Shown: positions 24,386 to 33,500 of the stretch, in pieces | Position numbering within the stretch: the first letter of the stretch is position 1 | Layout: each line of letters opens with the position of its first letter | NCBI RefSeq assembly: GCF_027923705.1 | Contig: NZ_AP026442.1 | Span: 3,472,001-3,536,000, forward strand | Source: Cellulomonas sp. NTE-D12 | GTDB taxonomy: Bacteria > Actinomycetota > Actinomycetes > Actinomycetales > Cellulomonadaceae | Reading direction: 5' to 3' | Length of the DNA stretch: 64,000 nt | Program-made: the position numbers and the translations under genes | The notes under the pieces: model-generated | Seen by the model: only the letters and a program-made list of their open reading frames with translations | The model's database searches: none | What the model was told of the DNA's origin: nothing

Positions 24386-24626
24386 ACGTCCGCCTCTCGT
24401 CGCCCGCGGCCGTCGGGCGGCCGGTCCGGTGCCACGGTAGGGCGCCCCGGCCCGCGGTGCCCGCCGGAGGGCGGCCTCGGGTCCGCCGGACTTCAGCCGG
24501 TCATCCGTCCATGTCGACTGTGGCGCTGCTCACAGCGGGCTCTTACGCTTGAGGTGGTGGCCGGGGGTGCGCCCGTAGGTGTCGTCCCCGAGCCGCACCG
24601 GGTCGAGCAGGACTGGGGTGACCACG

Positions 24627-25043
24627 ATGGTGTGGGCGATGGTGCTGACGTTGGCGGTGGCCCCCGCGGTGCTCTTCAGCCTGCTGGCTATGGCCATCCC
24701 GTCCGGACGTCCGGTCCCGAGGTGGCGGCTGCGCCTGGCCGACCGGCTGGAGCGCGTGGCGCTACGGCTGCGGCACCGGCACGCGATGCCGCCGGACCCG
24801 TTCCTGGCGCTGCGCGTGCAGGAGCGGCTGGGCGCGGTGGCCAACCACGTGCGGACGCTCGAGGAGGACCCGACGGTCTACGCGCGGGCGGAGCGGATCA
24901 TCGCGTCGCAGCTCGCGTACGACGAGCTGCTCGCGGAGGCGTGCTCGCTGGCCGGGGTCGAGGTGCAGCGGCATGCCAAGGGCGACCCGGCGGAGCGGTT
25001 CCGCGAGGAGGTCGAGCTCGCGTCCCGCGGCTGGACCTGGTGA
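24627..25043 (+). CDS. Small membrane-anchored protein, unknown function
   Basis: A 138-residue protein with one N-terminal transmembrane helix (MVLTLAVAPAVLFSLLAMAI), then an Arg-rich amphipathic stretch and a helical domain around DPFLALRVQERLGAVANHVRTL. GGGGTG lies before the ATG at 24627; an upstream in-frame start at 24579 is possible. Codon usage fits the genome. No family is recognised. The 241-base gap before it shows no gene or clear regulatory element. Confidence 0.65.
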   Translation: MVWAMVLTLAVAPAVLFSLLAMAIPSGRPVPRWRLRLADRLERVALRLRHRHAMPPDPFLALRVQERLGAVANHVRTLEEDPTVYARAERIIASQLAYDELLAEACSLAGVEVQRHAKGDPAERFREEVELASRGWTW

Positions 25044-25078
25044 GCGGCTGCCTGACGCCGTGAACCGCCATCCGCCCG

Positions 25079-28000
25079 TCAGCCGGCGCGGACCGTCAGC
25101 GTGCTCGAGCCGTCGGGCAGGGGACGCACCTCGATGCGGTCGGCGATCGACTGCTTGAGCGCCTCGACGTGGGACACCACGCCGACCACCCGGCCACCGG
25201 CACGCAGCCGGCCCAGCTCGGCGAGCACCTGGTCCAGCACGTGCGGGTCGAGCGAGCCGAAGCCCTCGTCGACGAACAGCGTGCCGAGGTCGATGCCGCC
25301 CGCCTCGGCCGTCACCACGTCCGCCATGCCGAGCGCCAGGCAGAGGCTGACGTAGAACGTCTCCCCGCCGGACAGGGTGCGCGGGTCTCGCGGCTGCTCG
25401 GTCAGGTGGTCGACCACCCGCATCGCCAGCCCGGTGGTGCGGGCGCGCACGTCCTCCCGCTCGTCGGACCGCACCAGCTCGTAACGACCGTCGGACATCA
25501 CCCGCAGCCGCTCGTTGGCCGCGGCGACGACGTCCTCGAAGCGGCTCATCAGCACGTACGTCTGCAGCGAGAGCCTCTGGGCGTTGTCCCCGGCACCGCC
25601 GGCCAGGGTCGCGAGGCGAGCCACCGGTGCCGCCTCTGCGATGCGGCCGGTCAGCGTGGCCGCCCGGCGGACGACCACCTCACCGGCGGCGGTCGCTGCG
25701 GCGAGCCGCTCGGCAGCCACCTGCGCCGCCGCGCCCGCGGTGTCGGCGAGCTGCCGTGCTGCGGTCTCCGCCGCGGTGGCGGCCGGCACGTCCACCACCA
25801 GGTCGTCGGGCAGCGTGCCGAGCTCCGGCGCGTCGAGGGCTGCCGCGACCCGGGCGACGTCCGACCGGTAGGCCGTCACCTGCGCGTCGAGGTGGGCGAC
25901 CTGGTCAGCGGGCAGCAGGGCGGCACGCGCTGCCGCGGCATCCGGGAAGCGGGCGTCGTCGAGACCCTCCGCCAGCTCCTCCGCCCGGGTCGCCGCCGTG
26001 CGGCGTGCGGCGCTGCGCAGCTCCAGCGCGTCGAGCAGCTGACGAGCCGCTTCGGCGCGTTCCACCAGCGCCGAGTGCCGCGCGGCCACCGTCGGGTGGT
26101 CGGCCCGTGCCGCCACCACCTCGGCCTCTGCGGTGTCGAGCGCGACCCGGTCGGTGAGCAGCGTCGCCTCGGCGATCGCGCGCCGGCCGGCGGTGTCGTC
26201 CCGCTGCTGCCGGCGCAGCTGCGTCTCGGTGTCGAACCGGTCCAGCTCGGCGGCCAGCCGGACGGCGTCCGCGGCCGCCGCGTCGCACTCCAGCAGCGCT
26301 GCCCGGGCCTGTGCGACGACCGCCTCGGCGGATGTCCGGTCGGTCCCGGCCACCTGTGCCGTCAGCGCCGTCACGTTGCCGCGGAGCTCACCGGCACGTC
26401 CGGCGAGGCCGGCGAGCAGTCGCTCCGCCTCGCGGCACGCGTCCTCGGCAGCCTGCACGTCCTCGGCCGGCACGTGGCCGGCCGCCGTCGGCAGGGCGGG
26501 CGCCGGGTGGTCCGGCGAGCCGCACACCGGGCACGGTGCACCGTCGCGCAGGTCTTCGGCCAGCGAGCCGGCGAGGTCGGCGATCCGGGCCGTGCGCGCG
26601 GCGGCGGCGGCATCGGCCAGCGAGAGGGCCGTGCGGCCCGCGTCCTCGCGGTCCACCTCGACGCGTTCGAGCTCCGACTGCGCGGCGGCGAGCGCGAGCA
26701 CCGCGTCGAGCATGGTGCTCGCCGCGTCGCGGGCGGCGGTGCGCTCGCCTCGGCGGGCCTCGAGCGCGCGGGCGGCGTCCAGCCCCTCCACCAGCGTCGC
26801 CCGCTCCTCCGGCCGCGCCGCCAGCCACGCGTCGTGCACCGCCAGCTCCTGCGTCAGGTCGTCGAGCAGCTCTGCCGCGCGGTGCAGCTGTCGCCGGCGT
26901 TCGGTCAGCCCCTCCTCGACGGTGACCAGTCGCTGCAGCCGGGCCGCGCCCTCCACCGCTGCGCGCTGCTCGTCGCGCAGGTGCTGGACGAGCGGCTGCG
27001 CGGAGGCCTGGCCAGCCCCCTCGCCGCCGTCCCCCGCGCCGGCATCGCCCACTCCCGCCGGCACCAACCCCGCCGGCGCGCCGTCCAGCGCGGCGCCCCA
27101 CTCCTTCTCGGCCGCCTCGAGCGCCGCACGCGCCGCCTCGTCGCCGACCAGGAGCGGGCGCACCGCCGCAGCCCGGCGGCCCTGCTCCAGTCGTTCGACG
27201 TCGTGCGCGTGCCGCTCGGCCAGGCCGTCGAGCACCGCGCGCTCGGCCTGCAGCCGCCGCCGCCGCCCCAGCAGCTCGGCCGTCGCCCGGGCCTCCTCCG
27301 CCGCGGCCCGCGCCTGCAGCCACGCGGCCTCGGCGGTCGTCAGCGCCGCAGCCCCAGCCACCGCGTCCACCTCGAGGGCTCGTGCTCGATCCGCCACCAC
27401 CCCGGCGACCGGCGCCTCGTCCACCAGCAGGGCGGCCGTCACCTCGTCCCGCAGGGCCGCCGCCTCGTCCTCGGCCAGCCGCGCAGCCCCCGCGAGGTGC
27501 GCCACGGCCTCACCGAGCTCGCCGCGGGCCGCCTCCACCGCCCGGTCCGCCTCGCGGCGCAGCTCGACCAGCCGCTCCGCCAGCCGCTGGTACACCTGGG
27601 TGCCGAAGATCTTCTGCAGCAGCCCGCGCCGATCCTCCGGCTTGGCGCGCAGGAACCGGGCGAACTCCCCCTGCGGCAGCACCACGGTCTGCACGAACTG
27701 GGTGCGGTCCAGGCCGATCGCGCGCAGCACCTCGGCACCGACCTCGTCGAGGCGGTTCGCCATCGGGGTGCCGAGCGCGTCCAGCTCGTCGTCCGTCGCC
27801 GTCGACGGCACGTCCGCCGGCAGCCGCCACAGCTTGGCGCTCGCCTGCTGCGTGGTGGTGCCCGTACCGCGACGCTTGGGCCGCTCGTACTGGGGTGTCC
27901 GGCGGATCCGGAACACCCCGGACGGCACCTCGAACACGAGGTCGACCAGGCTCTCCACCTCCGGCGCCGCGTGCGCGGAGCGGAGCCGGTCGTCCGACGC

Positions 28001-28180
28001 CTCGTCGGACGCGACCTTGCCGTAGAGGGCGAACACGATCGCGTCGATCAGCGTGGACTTGCCCGCACCCGTCGGTCCCTCGAGCAGGAACAGGCCCGAC
28101 GCGCCCAGCTCGGCGAGGTCGATGGTGTGCCGGCCGGCGAAGGGGCCGACGGCCTGCAGCACCAGGCGGCGCAGGTGCAT
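25079..28180 (-). CDS. sbcC: Exonuclease SbcCD, ATPase subunit SbcC
   Basis: A 1033-residue SMC-like ATPase. Walker A GPTGAGKST is near residue 35, and the conserved FVQTVVLPQGEFARFLRAK lies near 165. Long Ala/Glu/Arg-rich coiled coils flank a zinc hook CPVCGSPDH near residue 550. The ABC signature LSGGETFYVSLCLALGMADV and Walker B LFVDEGFGSLD follow near 930-965. Its ATG overlaps the sbcD stop (ATGA), so the two subunits are coupled. The complex cleaves hairpins and protein-blocked DNA ends. Confidence 0.97.
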   Translation of the reverse strand: MHLRRLVLQAVGPFAGRHTIDLAELGASGLFLLEGPTGAGKSTLIDAIVFALYGKVASDEASDDRLRSAHAAPEVESLVDLVFEVPSGVFRIRRTPQYERPKRRGTGTTTQQASAKLWRLPADVPSTATDDELDALGTPMANRLDEVGAEVLRAIGLDRTQFVQTVVLPQGEFARFLRAKPEDRRGLLQKIFGTQVYQRLAERLVELRREADRAVEAARGELGEAVAHLAGAARLAEDEAAALRDEVTAALLVDEAPVAGVVADRARALEVDAVAGAAALTTAEAAWLQARAAAEEARATAELLGRRRRLQAERAVLDGLAERHAHDVERLEQGRRAAAVRPLLVGDEAARAALEAAEKEWGAALDGAPAGLVPAGVGDAGAGDGGEGAGQASAQPLVQHLRDEQRAAVEGAARLQRLVTVEEGLTERRRQLHRAAELLDDLTQELAVHDAWLAARPEERATLVEGLDAARALEARRGERTAARDAASTMLDAVLALAAAQSELERVEVDREDAGRTALSLADAAAAARTARIADLAGSLAEDLRDGAPCPVCGSPDHPAPALPTAAGHVPAEDVQAAEDACREAERLLAGLAGRAGELRGNVTALTAQVAGTDRTSAEAVVAQARAALLECDAAAADAVRLAAELDRFDTETQLRRQQRDDTAGRRAIAEATLLTDRVALDTAEAEVVAARADHPTVAARHSALVERAEAARQLLDALELRSAARRTAATRAEELAEGLDDARFPDAAAARAALLPADQVAHLDAQVTAYRSDVARVAAALDAPELGTLPDDLVVDVPAATAAETAARQLADTAGAAAQVAAERLAAATAAGEVVVRRAATLTGRIAEAAPVARLATLAGGAGDNAQRLSLQTYVLMSRFEDVVAAANERLRVMSDGRYELVRSDEREDVRARTTGLAMRVVDHLTEQPRDPRTLSGGETFYVSLCLALGMADVVTAEAGGIDLGTLFVDEGFGSLDPHVLDQVLAELGRLRAGGRVVGVVSHVEALKQSIADRIEVRPLPDGSSTLTVRAG

Positions 28181-29349
28181 CAGGCGCTCCGCTCCGCGTC
28201 CGCGACGTCCTCGTAGGCCCGCCGCAGCACCGCCACCTCGGCGGGGGTCGGTGCAGTGCCGGTGACGCGACGGACGAAGGCATCCACCACCTCGAGCGGG
28301 TCGGCCGCGGCGGTGACGACGCGGGACGCGGTGGTCCGCGCCGCACCGTCGGTCGGGACGTGCTGCACCACCAGCGCGTGCGGGAACCGCTCGCGCACCC
28401 GGCGGAACAGCTCCAGGGGCCGCGCGGCATCCGTGACGGTCACCCGGACCCAGTCGTCCACCTGGGCCTCTCCCGCCGTGCCGAGCAGCTGGTCGAGCGT
28501 GCCGGTGACGTCCGCCAGCCGCCGCGGCACCGGCGCCGGGACGAGCTCGGTCACCGGCTCGGCACCGGACAGGTCCACCAGGACGGAGGACTTGGTGTGG
28601 TGCTGCTCGGAGAACGAGTACGCCAGCGGGGAGCCGGAGTAGCGCAGCACCGTCCCGTCGACCCCGGACAGTCCTTGCGGCCCGTGCAGGTGGCCCAGCG
28701 CGACGTAGTCCATCCCGGCGAACACCCCGGCCGGCACCTGGTCGACGCCGCCCACCCGGATGTCCCGCTCGGACTCGCTCGGCTGACCGCCGACGACGAA
28801 CGCGTGCGCCATCACCACCGTCCGCCGCACCCCGCCCCGGCGGCCGGCCAGGTCGGCCCGCACGCGCCGCATGGCGGCGCTGGTCACCGCCTCGTGCGAG
28901 CGCGCCGGCAGCACCGGCGTGCCGCCCTCCTCATCGGCCGAGGCGAGGTCGCCCCGGGTCAGGTCCGGGTCCAGGTACGGCAACCCGTACACCAGGCCGT
29001 CCGCGACCTCCACCGGCTCGGCGAGCGTCGCCACGCGCGTCCGCAGCCGCACCCTCTCACGCATCAGCGCCGCGCCGAACCCGAGGCGCGTCGCCGAGTC
29101 GTGGTTTCCGGAGGTGAGCACCACGGTGGTCAGCTCGGAGAGCCGGGCCAGCGCGTCCGACAGCAGCGTGACCGCCTCGACCGGCGGGATCGCCCGGTCG
29201 TACACGTCCCCGGCGACCAGCACGGCGTCCACCCGCTCGGCCCGCACCACGTCGACCAGGTGGTCGAGGGCGGCCGCCTGGTGGTCCAGCAGGTCGACAC
29301 CGTGCAGGGTGCGGCCCAGGTGCCAGTCGGAGGTGTGCAGCAGCCGCAT
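28180..29349 (-). CDS. sbcD: Exonuclease SbcCD, nuclease subunit SbcD
   Basis: A 389-residue Mre11-type metallophosphoesterase. Metal-binding motifs appear in the family order: HTSDWHLGRT, VAGDVYDRA, LTSGNHDS, MAHAFVVGG and LGHLHGPQ. The ATG at 29349 gives the canonical MRLLHTSDWH start; an upstream in-frame start at 29388 would add a non-conserved extension. It is the first gene of the sbcDC pair and supplies the nuclease active site. Confidence 0.97.
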   Translation of the reverse strand: MRLLHTSDWHLGRTLHGVDLLDHQAAALDHLVDVVRAERVDAVLVAGDVYDRAIPPVEAVTLLSDALARLSELTTVVLTSGNHDSATRLGFGAALMRERVRLRTRVATLAEPVEVADGLVYGLPYLDPDLTRGDLASADEEGGTPVLPARSHEAVTSAAMRRVRADLAGRRGGVRRTVVMAHAFVVGGQPSESERDIRVGGVDQVPAGVFAGMDYVALGHLHGPQGLSGVDGTVLRYSGSPLAYSFSEQHHTKSSVLVDLSGAEPVTELVPAPVPRRLADVTGTLDQLLGTAGEAQVDDWVRVTVTDAARPLELFRRVRERFPHALVVQHVPTDGAARTTASRVVTAAADPLEVVDAFVRRVTGTAPTPAEVAVLRRAYEDVADAERSA

Positions 29350-29414
29350 GCGGCGACCGTAGCCGCGGCCACCGACACGGCTCGGCACCCACGCGGGCGG
29401 CCGAGCGGCGGGCC

Positions 29415-29765
29415 TCAGAGCGGGCTGACGACCTCGTCCGGGATCACGGCACCGAGCCCGACCACCGACAGCAGGTCCCGCAGCAGACCCCGGGAGTCGC
29501 GCAGCGACATCGGGATGCCGGCCTCGGCCGCCGCCATGTGCAGCTGCAGCACGAAGGCGATGCCGGACGAGTCGATGAAACGCAGACCGTTCGCGTCGAT
29601 CACCACGGGGAGCCCGTGCATCAGCGCCAGCCCCATCGTGTTGCTCGCCTGCTGCCGGAGCGCCGCGTCGATCTCACCGACCAGGTGCACCACCGTGCTG
29701 CCGTCCACCACCTCGACGCGGATGCTGTCCGTCGGGCCGTCGTCGATCAGCTCGTCGATGCTCAC
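29415..29765 (-). CDS. STAS-domain anti-sigma-factor antagonist-like protein
   Basis: A 116-residue single-domain protein. The STAS signature VVIDANGLRFIDSSGIAFVL carries the serine normally phosphorylated by an RsbW/SpoIIAB-type kinase. VVHLVGEIDAALR forms the first strand. No kinase or sigma factor gene is adjacent, so the partner must be elsewhere. Two strong inverted repeats lie upstream (29849-29919). It probably takes part in partner-switching control of a stress sigma factor. Confidence 0.85.
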   Translation of the reverse strand: MSIDELIDDGPTDSIRVEVVDGSTVVHLVGEIDAALRQQASNTMGLALMHGLPVVIDANGLRFIDSSGIAFVLQLHMAAAEAGIPMSLRDSRGLLRDLLSVVGLGAVIPDEVVSPL

Positions 29766-29848
29766 TGCTGCTCCTCGTGCCTACTGCTGCCGGTACGCCG
29801 GTGGACCGGGACAACGACAGTACGTCCTGCGGATGACCTCGTCATCCC

Positions 29849-29919
29849 CCGGCGACACGGGGGTGTCGCCGGCGCACAGTGGAACGCGAACCTCCGACAT
29901 CAGGTTCCCGGAGGTTCGC
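29849..29919. repeat. Two consecutive perfect inverted repeats upstream of the STAS gene
   Basis: The first repeat pairs CCGGCGACAC with GTGTCGCCGG around four G (29849-29872). The second pairs GCGAACCTCC with GGAGGTTCGC around 14 bases (29886-29919). They occupy the 259-base gap between ybaK and the STAS gene, both minus strand. A smaller CTCAGC/GCTGAG hairpin near 30003 may end ybaK transcription. They could be terminator, operator or processing structures. Confidence 0.7.
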
Positions 29920-30024
29920 TCCCGGTCATGCGGCCGCCATGATTGCACCTCGGGACGGCGCTCGGAAGGTCAAGTCCACACCGCACAGGCGCTGTCCAGG
30001 CTCAGCTCGGGGCTGAGCTCCAGG

Positions 30025-30507
30025 TCACGCCTCCGGCGCCGGGTCCGTCACGTCCGCGACCGTCGCGCCCAGCACGCGCACCAGCTCGGCGCCCTCGAGC
30101 GTCGCCGAGACGCCGTGCGCGCCGGCGCCGATCGACACGAGCCCGTGCACGCGCGCGTCGGCGATCACCGGCCAGGGGTGCAACGAGCCGAACGGCGTGA
30201 TGGTGCCGCGCTCGTACCCGGTGACGTCCCGCGCGGTGGCGGCGTCCGGCATCGACAGCCGGTTCACGCCCAGCAGCTCGCGCAGGCGGGGCCAGGCGAT
30301 GGTGCGGTCGCCGGGGACCAGGACGAACAGGTAGTCGTCGTCACCACGGCGCACCACGATCGTCTTGACCACCTGCGACGGGTCGATGCCCCTGGCCGCG
30401 GCCGCCTCCGCGAGCGAGGAGACCCGACCGTGCCGCGCGACCACGTGCGGGATGCCGGACGCCTGCAACGCCTCGACCGCCCGCCGCTCGCCCTCTGTCG
30501 TCTCCAC
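30025..30507 (-). CDS. YbaK/EbsC-family aminoacyl-tRNA deacylase
   Basis: A 160-residue single-domain protein of the prolyl-tRNA synthetase-associated deacylase fold. QVVKTIVVRRGDDDYLFVLVPGD carries the conserved lysine of the INS-like editing site. VTGYERGTITPFG and VSIGAGAHGVSATLEGAEL complete the fold. Such proteins hydrolyse Cys-tRNA(Pro) or other mischarged tRNAs. Which substrate this one uses cannot be told. It starts with GTG at 30507, divergent from hrpA. Confidence 0.88.
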   Translation of the reverse strand: METTEGERRAVEALQASGIPHVVARHGRVSSLAEAAAARGIDPSQVVKTIVVRRGDDDYLFVLVPGDRTIAWPRLRELLGVNRLSMPDAATARDVTGYERGTITPFGSLHPWPVIADARVHGLVSIGAGAHGVSATLEGAELVRVLGATVADVTDPAPEA

Positions 30508-30562
30508 GGCCCCACGTTACGCGCGGGCGGTGCGTGGGTGCCGCCTGGGAGAATGGCCCGTC

Positions 30563-33500
30563 GTGAGCGGTCCCGACGAGCACGAGCGCGGTGCGGAGCG
30601 TCCGCGCCGACGCGGCGCCGGGCGTCCGGACCGGCACGCGGGCCGGGACGGGCACCGCCACGGCGACGGGGACGGCGCGCCGGGGAACAGTCCCGACCAG
30701 CGCGGCGCCCGCCGCCGCGAGCGCGTCGCGCACCTGCGCGCGCAGGTGGAGCTGCCGCCCGTCACGTACCCGGAGGAGCTGCCGGTCAGCGCCAGGCGGG
30801 CGGAGATCGCGGCGACCATCGCGGCCCACCAGGTGGTGGTGGTCGCGGGGGAGACGGGCAGCGGCAAGACGACGCAGCTGCCCAAGATCCTGCTCGAGCT
30901 CGGCCGGGGTCGGGCGGGGCAGATCGGTCACACGCAGCCGCGGCGGATCGCCGCCAGGACCGTCGCCGAGCGGGTGGCCGACGAGCTCGGCGTGCCCCTC
31001 GGCGGCGTCGTCGGCTACCAGGTGCGGTTCACCGACGAGTCGAGCGACCACACGCTCGTCAAGGTGATGACCGACGGCATCCTGCTGGCGCAGATCCAGC
31101 GCGACCCGCAGCTGCTCGCCTACGACACGATCGTGGTCGACGAGGCCCACGAGCGGTCGCTGAACATCGATTTCATCCTCGGGTACCTCACCCGGCTGCT
31201 GCCGCAGCGGCCGGACCTCAAGCTCGTCATCACCTCGGCGACCATCGACTCGGAGCGGTTCGCGTCGCACTTCGCCGCCGCGGACGGCACGCCCGCGCCC
31301 ATCGTGGAGGTCACCGGCCGGACGTACCCGGTGGACGTGCGGTACCGCCCGCTGTCGCCGGACCGGGCGGCGGAGGAGTCCGCGCTCGGGGCGGGCGGCG
31401 AGGACGACGACGAGGGGGCGGACGACCACACCGCGCCTGGCCGGTCGAGGCGTGCCGGTGCCGCGGCCGCGCCGGGCAGACGCGGTGCCGGCCGGGGCAA
31501 GGGCTCGCCGGCGGCTGCCGCGAGGCGTCCGCGTGCCGAGGCGAAGGACCTGGTCACGGGCATCGTCGAGGCGGTCGACGAGCTGATGGCCGCCGGACCG
31601 GGCGACGTGCTCGTCTTCCTCTCCGGCGAGCGCGAGATCCGGGACGCCGAGGACGGGCTGCGCGGTGCGCTCGGCCCGCGGGTGACCGACCCGCAGCACC
31701 CGCAGGCCGTCGAGCTGCTGCCGCTGTACGCCCGGCTGTCCGCCGCGGAGCAGCGGCGCGTGTTCGAGCCGCACGGCAAGCGGCGCGTGATCCTGGCGAC
31801 CAACGTCGCCGAGACGTCGCTGACGGTGCCGGGCGTCCGGTACGTCGTCGACCCGGGGACAGCCCGCATCTCGCGGTACTCGCAGGCGACCAAGGTGCAG
31901 CGGCTGCCCATCGAGCCGATCTCGCAGGCGTCCGCCAACCAGCGCTCCGGCCGGTCCGGCCGCGTGGCCCCCGGCATCGCGATCCGGCTGTACTCGGCCG
32001 ACGACCTGGCGTCCCGCCCGGAGTACACCGAGCCGGAGATCCTGCGCACGTCGCTGGCGTCGGTGATCCTGCAGATGATCGCCGTCGGTGTGGTCCGCAC
32101 CCCCGACGAGGTCGCGCAGTTCCCGTTCGTCGACCCGCCGGACGTGCGCGCGGTGCGCGACGGCGTCGCCCTGCTGACCGAGCTCGGTGCGCTGTCCACC
32201 GGACCGGGCGGCACCCGCCTGACCGGCACCGGCCGGGCGCTGGCCCAGCTGCCGATCGACCCCCGCCTGGCGCGGATGATCGTCGAGGCCGGCAAGCGGG
32301 ACGTGGCCCGCGAGGTCGTCGTCATCGCGGCGGCCCTGTCCATCCAGGACCCCCGCGAGCGCCCGGCCGACCAGCGCGAGGTGGCCGACGCCCTGCACCG
32401 GCGCTTCGTCGACCCGTCGTCGGACCTGCTGACCTACCTGAACCTGTGGCAGTGGCTGCGCGAGCAGCGGCACGCGCTGAGCGGCTCCGCGTTCCGGCGG
32501 CTGGTGCGCTCGGAGCACCTCAACTACCTGCGCGTCCGCGAGTGGCAGGACGTGGTGACGCAGCTGCGCGACATGGTGAAGGGGCTGGGGATCGACGCCC
32601 GCGGCGGTCCCCGACCGGTCGGCGACGGCGCACCGGCCGGCGCGAAGGACGGCGCGGGCGACGGCAGTGGCGGGCGCGGACGCGGCGCCGTGGTGCGGGA
32701 TGGTGGCCGACGGCTGCCACCCGGTGCCGTGGTCGCGGAGCAGCCGCCGACGGCCCAGCCGGCGAGCGAGGCCGCCGTCGTCGGGGCCCCTGAGGGTCTC
32801 ACCGAACGCACCACCTGGGCCTGGGACGGCGATCGGATCCACCTCGCCGTGCTGGCCGGTCTGCTGTCGCAGATCGGCATGCAGGAGGCCACCGAGGTCA
32901 CCCCCGCCGCGCGCTCGGGCCGCAACGCGCCGCCGCAGGGCCGCGGTCGCCCCCGCCCGCGCAACGAGTACCTGGGTGCCCGCAACGCGCGGTTCGCCAT
33001 CTTCCCCGGCTCGGGCCTGGCCCGCCGACCCCCTGCGTGGGTGATGGCCGCCGAGCTCGTGGAGACGTCCCGCCTGTGGGCGCGCGACGTCGCCCGCATC
33101 CGTCCGGAGTGGGCCGAGGAGCTGGCCGGCCACCTCGTCCGGCGCAGCTACTCCGAACCGGCGTGGAGCACGCGGCAGGGCGCCGCGACGGTGACCGAGA
33201 AGGTGACGCTCTACGGCGTGCCGATCATCACCGACCGGCGCATCCTGCTCGGCTCGGTGGACCGCGCGCAGGCACGGGAGCTGTTCATCCGGCACGCGCT
33301 GGTGCAGGGCGAGTGGACCACCCACCACACGTTCTTCCACGAGAACCGCCGCCTCCTGGCCGAGGCGCAGGCGCTCGAGGCCCGCGCCCGCCGCCGCGAC
33401 CTGGTGGTGGACGACGACGTGCTGTTCGACTTCTACGACGAGCGGGTGCCGGACGACGTGGTCTCGGCCCGGCACTTCGACACCTGGTGGAAGGGCGCCC

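Noticed and set aside
25169..28216. A ~1000-codon open frame opposite sbcC
   Set aside because: It is antisense to a complete, motif-rich sbcC gene. Its product is Arg/His/Gln/Gly-rich with no domain, an artefact of high third-position GC.
27382..32793. A ~1800-codon plus-strand frame crossing sbcCD, STAS, ybaK and part of hrpA
   Set aside because: It crosses several genes on both strands in the wrong frame and has a low-complexity product.
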